A stretch of DNA of 64,000 bases from Thauera sp. JM12B12 (GTDB taxonomy: Bacteria > Pseudomonadota > Gammaproteobacteria > Burkholderiales > Rhodocyclaceae), in the NCBI RefSeq assembly GCF_039614725.1, contig NZ_CP154859.1:4107390-4171389 (forward strand), read 5' to 3'. A program made the position numbers and the translations under genes. Position 1 is the first letter of the stretch; every line of letters starts with the position of its first letter. Below are positions 1 to 8,425 of this stretch, piece after piece. The notes beneath the pieces were generated by a model that did no database searches, was not told the origin of the DNA, and was given only the letters and a program-made list of their open reading frames with translations.

Positions 1-1819
1 TTGTCATGAGCATACAGCGCTCAATGACTTTGCTGTTCGTTTGAACAACATAGCTCTTAGGATCGCCAAACCCTGCGGTCGTGGTGTCATCCCAGAGTCC
101 GTTGATCGGGAATGCAGCGAAATCATTGAAGAACCTGACATAACGCAGAGTGTTCCCAGCGGCATACAACCGTCCACCTCTGTGCAGTCTTCTCATTCCC
201 GCTTGAGTCGTCTTCCATCCAGCCTTCTGAGGAGAGAAAAGCGAACCTTCGAAATGCCATTCAAATACTTGAGGACCTCCAGAGCTCTGGGAGGTCAGAT
301 TATCCGGAGTGAACACACCCGTGGATGGGGCCTCGTCAGTGCGGATCCGACGCCTCGAACCGGATAAGTCTTGCACCATCGAATAGCCAGAACCGCCTGC
401 GCCGTCTATTTCCTTTTCCCTATAGATCTGACGGTACTTAACCCGACTTGCGGCCTTCGCATACCAAACCAAATAGTCAGCAACTCGGGCCAACACCTGC
501 GTGCCGCCGGAAGGGCTCCCCGCACCAGTAGTTTTCTTAAAAGTGATCAACCCAACGGCATTCTCGGCTCCAAACACCTCATCCATGATCTCACGCACGT
601 GATGCAGGTTCTCATCCGAGATCTGCACGAACACGCTGCCCGACTCGTGCAGCAGTTCCCGCGCCAGCAGCAGCCGGTCGCGCAGATAGGTCAGGTACGA
701 GTGGATGCCCAGCTCCCAGGTATCCCGAAACGCCTTGATCATCTCGGGTTCCTGCGTGAGATCCGAGTCGTTGCGGTCCTTCACGTCGCGTTTGCCGACG
801 AAAGGCTGGAAGTTGCTGCCGTACTTGATGCCGTAGGGCGGGTCGATGTAGATCATCTGCACCCGGCCGGCCATGCTCTCCTTCTGCAGCAGGCTGTTCA
901 TCACCAGCAGGCTGTCGCCCGCGACCAGCCGGTTCGCCCAGCCGCGTTCATGGCGGTAGAAGTCGATCGCGTCGCGCAGCGGCAGGTTCTCGAAGGGGGC
1001 GTCGAACAGGCCGGGCTGGATGGCCTTCTCTGCGCCCTTGGCCTTGCCCTCGCCCTTCATCGCCTTTCGCACCGCAGACAGGATGCTCGCTGGGTCGATA
1101 CGTTCATGGACGTGCAGGCTGACGGTGTCGATCTCGAAGCTGGTGCGCTCGGCTTTGCCCGCCCAGTTCAGGTAGGGCGACTGCAAGCGCTTGAGCTCTT
1201 CCAGGGCCTCGCGCATGCGGTCGGTGTCGCCCGACGCCAGCGCGTCGTCGATCAGCTTCTCGATGTTGGCGCGCGCGGGATCGAACTGCAGCGCCGGGTC
1301 GAGGTGCGGATCGTAAGCCCAGCGCGTCTTGCCCGCCTCCGGGTCCGTGGCCGGCGTCACCATGCCGACCTCGGGGTTGTTCTTGCGCTTGTCGGCGTGG
1401 CGGTAGGAGATGATCTGCGCCGCCTCGCCGGCTGCATTGCGCGTGACCGGCGCTGTCGGGCGCGTCGCAGCGGCCGGGGCTTTCGGCGGCGTTGGTGTGC
1501 TGCGCAGTTCCGGGGTCTGCTGCACCTGCAGGGCAAAGCCGCCGGCATCGTCCGCGAGACCGCCCGACGCGCTGGATTCGACATTCCCGCCCGCCTGCGC
1601 GCGCCGCACCGAGCCGCCGCGCCCTTGCCCTTTCACCAGCGCGCCGTCGGCAACCAGGGCGCTGTGCGCCTGCCAGTAGTCATCGTCGCCCATCGCCAGC
1701 CCCTCGGACTGCAACCTCTTTTCGATCTCGCGGCGAAGGGCGGTATTGCCGATCGTGGAACCATCGGACGGGACGATGGAAAGCATCGCGCGAGTGACGC
1801 GATCTTGCAGGCTGGACAC
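1..1819 (-). CDS. Type III Mod-like N6-adenine/N4-cytosine DNA methyltransferase, C-terminus off the left edge
   Basis: The minus strand is open from the GTG at 1819 to base 1, giving at least 606 residues. The catalytic motif DPPYGIKYGSNF lies near residue 326, followed by the conserved helix DENLHHVREIMDEVFG and later WDDTT. The FxGxG (DPTCGSG-type) motif of this beta-class order would lie beyond the window. Residues 1-60 look like a small helical N-terminal domain. The family methylates DNA as the Mod half of type III restriction-modification or related defence islands, so a helicase/nuclease partner is expected to the left. GTG 1819 was chosen because GGAG lies about 11 nt upstream. An in-frame ATG at 1897 is the alternative. 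A 530-codon antisense frame over this gene is a high-GC shadow. Confidence 0.88.
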   Translation of the reverse strand, partial: MSSLQDRVTRAMLSIVPSDGSTIGNTALRREIEKRLQSEGLAMGDDDYWQAHSALVADGALVKGQGRGGSVRRAQAGGNVESSASGGLADDAGGFALQVQQTPELRSTPTPPKAPAAATRPTAPVTRNAAGEAAQIISYRHADKRKNNPEVGMVTPATDPEAGKTRWAYDPHLDPALQFDPARANIEKLIDDALASGDTDRMREALEELKRLQSPYLNWAGKAERTSFEIDTVSLHVHERIDPASILSAVRKAMKGEGKAKGAEKAIQPGLFDAPFENLPLRDAIDFYRHERGWANRLVAGDSLLVMNSLLQKESMAGRVQMIYIDPPYGIKYGSNFQPFVGKRDVKDRNDSDLTQEPEMIKAFRDTWELGIHSYLTYLRDRLLLARELLHESGSVFVQISDENLHHVREIMDEVFGAENAVGLITFKKTTGAGSPSGGTQVLARVADYLVWYAKAASRVKYRQIYREKEIDGAGGSGYSMVQDLSGSRRRIRTDEAPSTGVFTPDNLTSQSSGGPQVFEWHFEGSLFSPQKAGWKTTQAGMRRLHRGGRLYAAGNTLRYVRFFNDFAAFPINGLWDDTTTAGFGDPKSYVVQTNSKVIERCMLMT

Positions 1820-1900
1820 GGAAAGCACTCCCTGATCTTCTTGTTCGCAGGCCACCAGCGGCGGTTTGCGGTCGATTATGGCTTGCGAGTGCTGCATCTG

Positions 1901-2200
1901 TCATGCAAGGACGGCCTTCCAATCAACGGCAGCCCAGGCACGCCCCAGTGCCCATTGATCTGAAGTTGCTGAAGCAGGCGCATGTGCACGCGCGCGCGTC
2001 CAAATCTCGAATCCACCGCCCACGAAGAAAACCGGCACATGCCCGGTTCTCGTTGCTGGTGCATGGTGCGGACACTCAGCACCGGTTACAGCGTAACCCT
2101 CGAAGTGCAGAATCGCCGCCTCAATCACTTGGCACTTCGTCTTGCCTGTGCGCTCGCAGATACCATCCAGCTCGGGGAGCGTATCCCTCGAACGCAACAA
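1901..2200 (-). CDS. Small possible ribbon-helix-helix protein upstream of the methyltransferase
   Basis: The 99-residue frame starts at TTG 2200 and ends 81 nt before the chosen methyltransferase start, or 3 nt before its alternative ATG. Residues 7-35 (LPELDGICERTGKTKCQVIEAAILHFE, split here by family pattern into LPELDGICERTGKT then CQVIEAAILHFE) resemble the two helices of CopG/Arc-type ribbon-helix-helix DNA-binding proteins. The rest is unlike anything I recognise. I see no Shine-Dalgarno sequence. The position, directly upstream on the same strand, suggests either a regulator of the methyltransferase operon or a decayed antitoxin. It may not be a gene. Confidence 0.35.
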   Translation of the reverse strand: MLRSRDTLPELDGICERTGKTKCQVIEAAILHFEGYAVTGAECPHHAPATRTGHVPVFFVGGGFEIWTRARAHAPASATSDQWALGRAWAAVDWKAVLA

Positions 2201-2315
2201 ACACCGTTTGCACGAAAATCAGGACGGGCTCTCTAACGGAACCAGTCCAACCGGGGGCAAGGCGGCCGCCATTGTGGGCAGAAAACCCTATGCTGGAGCG
2301 CGCAAGGAAAGAGAC

Positions 2316-3098
2316 ATGTCAGACAAGATCGAAATTGACATTGCCAACTATGAACGCCTCGTTGCTGCGGCCTGTTCCATTGCCAAGCCAGCGCTTGAAA
2401 GACTAGTGCAGACCACCATCGCATCGCTAAGCGATATGGATGCCGTTGGTCTGTTTGGCGACGTGGCTGCCCGCCATCTATGGGACGAGTACTGCTGGCA
2501 GTTGCAGGAAGGCCCCTATGACGATGATGACTTTGGCTTTGGCTCTACCAGCAGAAACTTTGACGAAGTGCTGGACACAGTGATTGCGGGCGCATTGGAA
2601 GAGCTTCCTAAGCACACCCTGCTGTTTCTGAGCATCTACACCCGAAACGACGCAGGCGACGCCAATGATCCAGAAAACATCGGAGGCATCAGCCGCGACG
2701 ACATCGCCGCCGCCGTGCTGGAGCGCGTCGGGCAAGCAGCATCGGGGCGCAATCTCGACTTCATCGGGCCTGCTCGTGGCGATGTCGTTTCCATGGAAAT
2801 CAGCCTGGGCGGCCTGATCGGCGAAGCCCTCTCTGAGGCGGGCGAAACCAGTGACTTCCTGTCGGAATACGTGGATGAATTGCTGGCGGGGGGTGACGAC
2901 GACATTGCCAACATCAGCCATGCGCTGCTGGAGCGCTACATGGAGTTGCTACACGAGGACGAAGATGGCCTTTTGCTGGCAGCGCTGCGTGACCGGTTCG
3001 AGAAAGACATCCGAGCGTTGGTGCTGGAACAGGATATTCGCCCAGCAGTGGAAGACGCAGTAGGCCAGTTGCAGTGGACGCTGGATGAAGCCTCTTGA
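2316..3098 (+). CDS. Acidic hypothetical protein of the island
   Basis: A 260-residue, strongly acidic protein with many D/E clusters (GPYDDDDFGFG near residue 68, LLAGGDDDIAN near residue 190). It has no signal peptide, membrane segment or motif I recognise. The ATG at 2316 has a good purine-rich ribosome site (AAGGAAAGAG) 4-14 nt upstream, so the longer open frame from 2142 is rejected. It is transcribed away from the methyltransferase and toward the convergent minus-strand island operon. It is probably an accessory gene of the same mobile element. Function unknown. Confidence 0.75.
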   Translation: MSDKIEIDIANYERLVAAACSIAKPALERLVQTTIASLSDMDAVGLFGDVAARHLWDEYCWQLQEGPYDDDDFGFGSTSRNFDEVLDTVIAGALEELPKHTLLFLSIYTRNDAGDANDPENIGGISRDDIAAAVLERVGQAASGRNLDFIGPARGDVVSMEISLGGLIGEALSEAGETSDFLSEYVDELLAGGDDDIANISHALLERYMELLHEDEDGLLLAALRDRFEKDIRALVLEQDIRPAVEDAVGQLQWTLDEAS

Positions 3099-3225
3099 GG
3101 CCCAATAGGTTGCGCCCCTTGCACCACTGGAGTCCCCTTGTTCAGAGGGTGCGCCCATCGCTACGCGTGCGCGCAAAGGTCCAGGCTCTTGCCGCGGATA
3201 CCGCCTTGGATACCGCACCGCCAAA

Positions 3226-3822
3226 TCAGCGCCCGGTGCTGTCCAGAATGCCCAGCCGCTTCGCCCACGCGCCCAGCGCGCCGCCCTTCAGCCGGTCATG
3301 CTCTGCCTTCAGCCGCCAGAAGGTGCGCCAGTGCATCCCTTTCGGCTTCCATCCATCGGGGTTCAGGATGCCGGCCTCCCAGCCTAGCCGATCCCGGATG
3401 GCGTCCGCCCGTCTGGCCAGGCGGTCCGTCTCATCCTCCCGCTGCACCTCATAGGCCAGCCCGTAGCACGTCCGGCAGGCGAACACCGCACCGCCGTAAA
3501 GGATCGCCACGCGCCGCCCACAGCATGGGCAGAGGAACCACGGACGTTCGCCGCCATAGTGGCAACTGCTGCGACTGAGCCGCACCGTGTAGTCGTAGTC
3601 CTTCCATTCGCCCCGGTCAGTCGCACGGTAGCGCAACTGGATAGATGCGTCGCCCACCTCGATATTTACGTTCGCCCGCTTTTGTCCGTTGCGATACCAG
3701 TTCCAGCCGCCACGCCACCCAGGCACCAGCACGCCAGCACGATGCAGCTCGCGCACGTCGAGCCGCCGATAGTGCGCAGTCACATCACGTCCACCGCGCC
3801 GCCCGCTACCACTTCCGCCCAT
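3226..3822 (-). CDS. Zinc-ribbon hypothetical protein typical of integrative elements
   Basis: 198 residues beginning MGGSGSGRRGGRD. A beta-rich middle part carries a four-cysteine zinc ribbon (CPCCGRR then CRTCYG, about residues 98-121), and a basic helical tail follows. Proteins with this Gly/Arg start and central ribbon recur in proteobacterial prophages and P4-like islands, but their function is not established. It is the last recognisable gene of the minus-strand island operon, 128 nt after the preceding gene. Nucleic-acid binding is a reasonable inference from the ribbon, not a demonstration. Confidence 0.8.
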   Translation of the reverse strand: MGGSGSGRRGGRDVTAHYRRLDVRELHRAGVLVPGWRGGWNWYRNGQKRANVNIEVGDASIQLRYRATDRGEWKDYDYTVRLSRSSCHYGGERPWFLCPCCGRRVAILYGGAVFACRTCYGLAYEVQREDETDRLARRADAIRDRLGWEAGILNPDGWKPKGMHWRTFWRLKAEHDRLKGGALGAWAKRLGILDSTGR

Positions 3823-3950
3823 GGTGCCCCCGCAGATTTACCGAAATCATCAGGCAGCTTGACCAAATAAAAGCAGCCCAGAAACGCCCGTATCCCGCGC
3901 CAGTATTGGGATGCAGCCGGTTTTCACGATGTACGTTTTCCCGCATCGTG

Positions 3951-4526
3951 TCAGCCCTCGTGCGGCAGGTAGCTGGCGCAGCTCTCGCCCTCGTCGGCAG
4001 GCAGCTTGCGCAGCGGGTGATGCAGCCCATACGCGCCAGGAAGATCGTCACGCCCACCGCCGCAGTAGCCCGCCGACAGGCCCGGCCTCTTGCGGTGTCG
4101 GCAGGTCTTGCAACTGGCGGTCGTCATCGTGCTGGTCGTCGGCTTCCTGATATCGCGCTCGGGGATAGGCTCCGCCGCCAGTGCAGCCGGGTGTGCCGCC
4201 AGGACTTCACCGTGCGTGACGGCTGGCGAGAACCACGATTCCAGCGGGTCACGGTCGGCAAAATGGATCAGCCAATGACTTGCTGGCGCTGCGGTCGGGT
4301 CGTTGGCGGCAACACCCCCTTGCGGGGGATTTGCTACGGCTACAGTTGCTACAGTTGCTACGGTTGGATTGCCCCCCATTACCCGGTCAGGCGGGTTTGC
4401 TACTGCTACAGTTGCTACGTTTGCTACGGTTGGTGCCTTGCTACCCCGTTGCGTAGCGGGTGTAGCAACTGTAGCTGTAGCAACTGCCCCGGAAACCCCC
4501 TTTCGGATCAGGTCAGACAGCTTCAT
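3951..4526 (-). CDS. Repeat-containing protein with VAT tripeptide repeats and a Cys-rich C-terminus
   Basis: 191 residues. The start (ATG 4526) overlaps the 3' end of the primase gene by 14 nt, indicating translational coupling. Residues 14-72 are low complexity, made of TVATVATVAVANPP-type repeats encoded by a 9-bp DNA repeat. The C-terminal third has cysteines and histidines (CKTCRHRK, YCGGG, GLHHPLR, CASYLPH) that could bind a metal. The protein may be secondary to a DNA-level function of the repeat array lying under it. I recognise the repeat style from other proteobacterial islands but know no function. Confidence 0.65.
   Translation of the reverse strand: MKLSDLIRKGVSGAVATATVATPATQRGSKAPTVANVATVAVANPPDRVMGGNPTVATVATVAVANPPQGGVAANDPTAAPASHWLIHFADRDPLESWFSPAVTHGEVLAAHPAALAAEPIPERDIRKPTTSTMTTASCKTCRHRKRPGLSAGYCGGGRDDLPGAYGLHHPLRKLPADEGESCASYLPHEG
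4331..4485. repeat. 9-bp iteron-like repeat array, TTGCTAC(A/G)G, in two orientations
   Basis: On the plus strand TTGCTACGG/TTGCTACAG units cluster at 4331-4366 and 4397-4431. They recur inverted (GTAGCAACTGTAGC) at about 4461-4485. The array lies inside the 191-residue gene and just downstream of the primase gene. P4 satellites carry primase-binding repeats (crr) near their alpha primase, so an origin or replication role is a fair inference. The opposing orientation would also permit a hairpin. Confidence 0.55.
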
Positions 4527-7095
4527 GACTGACCTCCATCAGCGCCGGGTTCAGTTGGATGGTCAGGCTCTTGCCGTCCTTCAGCACTTGCACACGCTCA
4601 AGCTCGCAAAGCTCCTTGATTGCCGCGTCGAGTCTTGCGCCATCGCGCAGCGGCCCGTACTGCCGTGCGTAGCGTTTGCTGACCATGCGCGTGCGCTCTT
4701 GCTGGCAATGCTCGATCAGCCACGTATCCAGCCGCGCCGCATCGGCCAGTTCAGGCGGCAGCGCCAGCTCACCGAAGAACCGGCGTGCTTCGGACAGATG
4801 CCATGCCGCTATCTGACCAGCACCATTGAGCGCATCCAGACCGATGGCGCCACCGCCACCCTGGAACACTTGGAACAGCGCCGCCAGCCGTACCGCGTTG
4901 TCTGCGGTCTTGCTGGCAACATCGCGCACGTCGTAAAGCTCGCCGCCGTGTCCAAGCTCGCTCTCGATAGCATTGAAGAACATCACCCATGCCGCCTTTG
5001 CTTCAGGGGTCATCGTCAACATGGCCGGGGTCAGCCCGCCGTCGTCATCCATCGGCACAGGCATTTGCAAGATGTCCGTGATGCGCTGGTGGAAGGCAGC
5101 AAGGTGTGGCCAGGATGCAGGCCCATCAGGCGCATCCGCATCAATCATCCGCGTGCCTTGCGTCGATTCAGGCCACGCCACAAGGAAGCGCGCGAGAAAG
5201 CCTGTGCCGCGTGCCAGCGTGCCGGATCGCGTGAAGAACTCGCGTATCGTCGGCTCTTGCACCATCAGCGCCACCGTCAGGCGTGCGCTGCGCACCTTCC
5301 ACGACTCCACCGTTCGGCGGCTCGATCCAATGGAAGCGCCGTCCCATAGCAGATTCATGGTCGACAAGAAACGCATGGCCGAATCCTTGCTCATGCCGTG
5401 CGCGCCAAATACTGCGCCAGCCTCTGACGACATGATGCTTGCCGACGGCCATTCATTCGCCAGCCGGTAGCCCAATTCCTCTTGCGTAATGTCCGTGTAG
5501 ATCATGCTCGGCACGCGGGGGCGCTGCGGCTTGTCGCGCTCAAGGTCACGCAATGCCGACTCCATTTCTCCGGTCGGCTTGGCGCCCTTTGCCAGTTCGC
5601 GGATTTTTTCCTTGATACCGCCGCGCTTGGCCTCCCAGGCTTCGGTTGCCGCCTTGTAGTCTGCCAAAGCAGGCTTGGCGGCTTCAGCTTGCGCCGCCTC
5701 GAAGTCTCGGATCGCCCGCGTGAAGAAACCGTCCGTAGTGGACTTGCGCTCGCCAGAGTCGCCAAGGATGAGCGCGTAGATGCCGACAGGCCCATGCAGC
5801 TTTTCGAGTCGCTTGACGTCGAAGTGCGCTTGAACTGCCAGTGAAACAGCCGTCAGCGCCGATGTTGCCACCATCGGCACAGGTGCCTGCACGAAGCCCT
5901 GGACTTCCACCACCGCTGCACGGATTGCCAGCGGCAGCGCGTCGAGTGGGTATGGCTCAGGCTCGATCTTGGCCGACAACGGTAGCGGATCAGACCAGAC
6001 GTTAGGATCGGCGTCAGCCGGGTTGTCAGCGCCGTCTTGGCCCTCAGCCCCTACCGGCTTGCTGGCGCTGACCACCGCCTTCTGCACAGCCTCCGCGCCG
6101 CACCTCACGAACAAGTCATTCATGTCCTTGTCGCCCGGATCGCGCTGCGGCCCGAAGTCTGGAATCGCCAGCTTGCCGTCGACGGCACGCGCCGCCTCTA
6201 CCGCATGGGGATCAGGCAGGCCCGACGACTTCACCAAGTCGGCCAGCAGCACCAGCTCCGCGCCCTGGTAGCGGTCACGCATGGCGCGCGCCACCGCCAT
6301 CAGGTTGCCCGACGACAGCGCCGCAATGCCGACGTGCCCGGTTGCCTCCGAAGCCGATAGCGTTGTCGCCACACCCTCGCCAATCAACAGCACGTCGGTG
6401 CCGTCATCCGGTTTGCGTGTTGCCCAGTATCCACCGGCCTTACTGCCACGCCCGGACAGCGCCGTTTTGCGGCCCTCGCCGTCGATCAGTTCCGCGGTCG
6501 AGAGCGCATCACCTTGCTTGACCGGCACGACCAGCAAGCGGCCTTCCAGCAGTTCTCCCGATGACTTCGGCGTGTAGCCCAGGATCGCCGCCGCCGCGCC
6601 CGCGCCGATCTCGCGCAGGGTCACCGTCGTGGATGCCTGCTTGCGTGCCAGATAGGGGTTGTCGCTCGTTGCTGCGGTCGCGGCCTTCAGGATCGCAGCC
6701 GCCTTCGTTGCAGTCTCGGCACGCTCGCGCTCGATCTCGGCAGCATCAGCAGCGGCACGTTCAGCGGCAGCACGTCGGCGTTCCTCGATCTCGGCAGCGG
6801 TCAGGGTGTGCCGCCTGCCGTCATCCTGCCAGCCGCGTTGCTTGGCCTCGTGGAACAGGGAACCGATGCCCACCTTGCCGTCAGGCCGGATGCTGCGCCA
6901 CACGGTTTTGGAGTCGGTCGCGTTGTAGCTGTCGGATGACTGGCCCCAGGTGTCCCAGGTGTCGAAGCCGTGTTCGCCGAGCTCAGACTTCACCGCCATG
7001 CCCATGCGCAACCACACGTCGCGGTCGGTCGCGTCGACGTAGGTCAGTGCGCTGTTGATGCGGTCGGTGTCGGTGATGGTGTCGTAGTTCATCAC
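4513..7095 (-). CDS. Primase-helicase: PriCT-2, Toprim and DUF3987 domains
   Basis: 860 residues. The N-terminus (1-95; DATDRDVWLRMGMAVKSELG, YNATDSKTVWRS) matches the PriCT-2 primase C-terminal fold. A Glu/Arg/Ala-rich linker covers 100-140. A Toprim-like domain spans about 233-330 (LLIGEGVATTLSASE with E240, then PGDKDMNDL). A DUF3987 ATPase-like domain starts near 385 with a Walker-A-like GDSGERKST at 445-453. The architecture is that of replication proteins of P4-like satellites and integrative elements, and it probably initiates replication of the excised element. The start overlaps the preceding small gene by ATGA, and the end overlaps the next gene. Confidence 0.9.
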   Translation of the reverse strand: MMNYDTITDTDRINSALTYVDATDRDVWLRMGMAVKSELGEHGFDTWDTWGQSSDSYNATDSKTVWRSIRPDGKVGIGSLFHEAKQRGWQDDGRRHTLTAAEIEERRRAAAERAAADAAEIERERAETATKAAAILKAATAATSDNPYLARKQASTTVTLREIGAGAAAAILGYTPKSSGELLEGRLLVVPVKQGDALSTAELIDGEGRKTALSGRGSKAGGYWATRKPDDGTDVLLIGEGVATTLSASEATGHVGIAALSSGNLMAVARAMRDRYQGAELVLLADLVKSSGLPDPHAVEAARAVDGKLAIPDFGPQRDPGDKDMNDLFVRCGAEAVQKAVVSASKPVGAEGQDGADNPADADPNVWSDPLPLSAKIEPEPYPLDALPLAIRAAVVEVQGFVQAPVPMVATSALTAVSLAVQAHFDVKRLEKLHGPVGIYALILGDSGERKSTTDGFFTRAIRDFEAAQAEAAKPALADYKAATEAWEAKRGGIKEKIRELAKGAKPTGEMESALRDLERDKPQRPRVPSMIYTDITQEELGYRLANEWPSASIMSSEAGAVFGAHGMSKDSAMRFLSTMNLLWDGASIGSSRRTVESWKVRSARLTVALMVQEPTIREFFTRSGTLARGTGFLARFLVAWPESTQGTRMIDADAPDGPASWPHLAAFHQRITDILQMPVPMDDDGGLTPAMLTMTPEAKAAWVMFFNAIESELGHGGELYDVRDVASKTADNAVRLAALFQVFQGGGGAIGLDALNGAGQIAAWHLSEARRFFGELALPPELADAARLDTWLIEHCQQERTRMVSKRYARQYGPLRDGARLDAAIKELCELERVQVLKDGKSLTIQLNPALMEVSHEAV

Positions 7096-7283
7096 GCGCC
7101 CCCATCGATCAGGTCTGCCAGTCTGAGCAGGCGCGCCGCCAGATCACGCAGGCCCACAGGCCCGATCAGCACGCGGGTCACGGTCGCGTCCATGTCGTTG
7201 GCAACGATCAGGACGCCGCCGCCGTACTCGATAGCGCCCATGCCGTCCGGGTGTGCGTACAGGATGATTTCGTCGGTCATCAC
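7092..7283 (-). CDS. Small hypothetical island protein
   Basis: 63 residues (MMTDEIILYAHPDGMGAIEYGGG...). It is joined by 4-nt ATGA overlaps to the genes on both sides, which is the main evidence that it is translated. A predicted beta hairpin is followed by a helix (LRDLAARLLRLADLI). No recognised family. It belongs to the alpA-primase operon and may be an accessory factor of replication or regulation. Function not assigned. Confidence 0.65.
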   Translation of the reverse strand: MMTDEIILYAHPDGMGAIEYGGGVLIVANDMDATVTRVLIGPVGLRDLAARLLRLADLIDGGA

Positions 7284-7633
7284 GCACCTCCGAGCAGCAG
7301 CACGCCCGCCACGGTCGCCAGCGCCAGCAGACCTACAAGCGCGGAATCGATGGCGCCCTGGTTGCGCTTGGCGTTGATCGCATCGGCGCGTGACTTGCGC
7401 TTGGTCTTGCCGCGAAACTTCGCAGGCTTCACCTCACGAGCAAGTTCAGCCCACAGCAGCGGCAGGAACAGGCCACGTTCGCGATCTGTTTCACGCGATG
7501 TTTCACAGGTAAAATGCGGGCCAGTCTGATTTGCCCTGTCTGCTGCGCCACGGTTGCCCGCCGTGGCGTTTTCTTTTGTGGCGTCAGGGTGTGCAGCGTC
7601 CTCGCCCTGGTGGCGATGTTGAATGTTGGACAT
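7280..7633 (-). CDS. Small island protein with one C-terminal membrane helix
   Basis: 117 residues, starting 9 nt after the AlpA-like gene and overlapping the next gene by ATGA. The N-terminal 60 residues are polar and low complexity. Residues 80-90 are basic (KFRGKTKRKSR) and the last 20 residues form a hydrophobic helix (ALVGLLALATVAGVLLLGGA), so a tail-anchored topology is possible. A second frame at 7429-7641 is also open and resembles the short Ash-family proteins annotated in P4-like elements. Overlapping structured DNA (hairpin at 7546-7568) may explain the conservation of both frames. Confidence 0.5.
   Translation of the reverse strand: MSNIQHRHQGEDAAHPDATKENATAGNRGAADRANQTGPHFTCETSRETDRERGLFLPLLWAELAREVKPAKFRGKTKRKSRADAINAKRNQGAIDSALVGLLALATVAGVLLLGGA
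7546..7577 (+). terminator. Plus-strand intrinsic terminator inside the island operon, possible small RNA end
   Basis: CGCCACGG (7546-7553) pairs perfectly with CCGTGGCG (7561-7568) around a 7-nt loop and is followed by TTTTCTTTT. It faces the plus strand, opposite to every coding gene nearby. A TAAAAT -10-like box lies at 7510-7515, so a short antisense RNA of about 55-60 nt ending here is possible. P4 immunity depends on a short structured RNA (CI RNA) near its primase operon leader, which makes this position suggestive only. Confidence 0.5.
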
Positions 7634-7642
7634 AGCTGCACC

Positions 7643-7870
7643 TCACTGCGACAGGCTGGCGAGAGCCGCGCGCAGATCGCCCACGCGCCACGCGGTCGAA
7701 CGTTCGGACAGCTTCACAGGTGCAGGGATCAGACCGGACTTGATGCGACGCCAGACGGTTGCCGACGAACACGCGAACAGCACTTCTACAACAGGCTGAC
7801 GCACGAAGGCTTCGTCGGGTGCGGCTTTGAAGTTTTCCAGTGCTGCGGTGATGTTTGCTCGTTGAGCCAT
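7643..7870 (-). CDS. AlpA-family helix-turn-helix regulator
   Basis: 75 residues. The core VVEVLFACSSATVWRRIKSG followed by LIPAPVKLSERSTAWRVGDLRAAL has the spacing of AlpA/MerR-like winged helices: recognition helix with WRRIK, then the P-x-P-V-K-L wing and the conserved AW residue pair. AlpA-type proteins activate integrase or excision functions of P4-like prophages. It is the first gene of the minus-strand operon leading to the primase, which fits a regulator or excisionase role. Length is normal for the family. Confidence 0.82.
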   Translation of the reverse strand: MAQRANITAALENFKAAPDEAFVRQPVVEVLFACSSATVWRRIKSGLIPAPVKLSERSTAWRVGDLRAALASLSQ

Positions 7871-7971
7871 GATTGGCGTTCCTTACAGGAAAGCCCCGGC
7901 TCCGCAGAAAGGTTCTGGTAGTGACGCGTCGTGATACGGCAGGACTTCGCTTGATTTAGAAGTCCTCAGCG

Positions 7972-8178
7972 TCAATAATCGGATGGTGACGGGTCGTTGG
8001 TAGCGGCCTTGTCACCCCCCTTCTGCGGGGTCGAAGCGTTGTTTATGACGTTGTAACTAGGGAGTTGCTGCGTTTGCTGCTTCAAACAGGCCCGGTGAGA
8101 GTTGGTAGCTCTCATCGGGCTTTCCTTCTCAGGTGCCATCACTGGATAGCAACCTGTCGCACATTGTATTGCTGCCAA
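7972..8178 (-). CDS. Possible small peptide gene upstream of the AlpA-like gene
   Basis: A 68-codon frame, or shorter from the internal ATG whose product begins MAPEKESPMRATNSHRACLK. It is unrelated to any family I know. It overlaps a strong hairpin (8091-8119) that is better paired as plus-strand RNA, so the open frame may be incidental. No convincing ribosome site. Listed because it fills most of the gap between the integrase and the AlpA-like gene. Confidence 0.25.
   Translation of the reverse strand: MAAIQCATGCYPVMAPEKESPMRATNSHRACLKQQTQQLPSYNVINNASTPQKGGDKAATNDPSPSDY
8091..8119 (+). other. Strong RNA hairpin in the integrase-alpA gap
   Basis: CCCGGTGAGAG (8091-8101) pairs with CTCTCATCGGG (8109-8119) over 11 bp around a 7-nt loop. 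In plus-strand RNA every position pairs, with one G-U. In minus-strand RNA the same position is an A-C mismatch. This bias suggests selection as a plus-strand transcript. CTTTCCTTCT follows, a poor terminator tail. Confidence 0.4.
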
Positions 8179-8425
8179 AATGACTTATCCACAGGTCGTT
8201 CCAAAATTTGTAATTGACAGATGCGCTGTTTTGTTTTAACTCATGCCGCATCGCTCAGTTCGTTGCAAGATCACAGCGTATCAGCAGCTTGCGGCACGGT
8301 GGTATGGTCGCGACCGCCGAAGGTTTTCGTGTCCATTCACGTCACGGCGCGTCATCAGGTTGCATCGTAGAGTTGTCGGCGACGGGCTTCTGGATGTATT
8401 CGCTCGACAGTTGGTGCCGTGCGAA
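8179..8425. other. Non-coding gap downstream of the integrase with a DnaA-box match
   Basis: No gene is supported here. The gap is less GC-rich than its surroundings and contains a perfect TTATCCACA at 8185-8193. In a satellite element this could serve replication or be chance. The promoter of the minus-strand alpA-primase operon should lie in or near this stretch, but I cannot place -35/-10 boxes with confidence. Confidence 0.35.

Noticed and set aside
371..1963. Plus-strand open frame of 530 codons
   Set aside because: It is antisense to the methyltransferase, whose minus-strand frame has recognisable motifs. The plus frame reads as low-complexity high-GC shadow.
4331..4485. CRISPR array
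   Set aside because: Units are 9 bp without unique spacers, and no cas gene is present.
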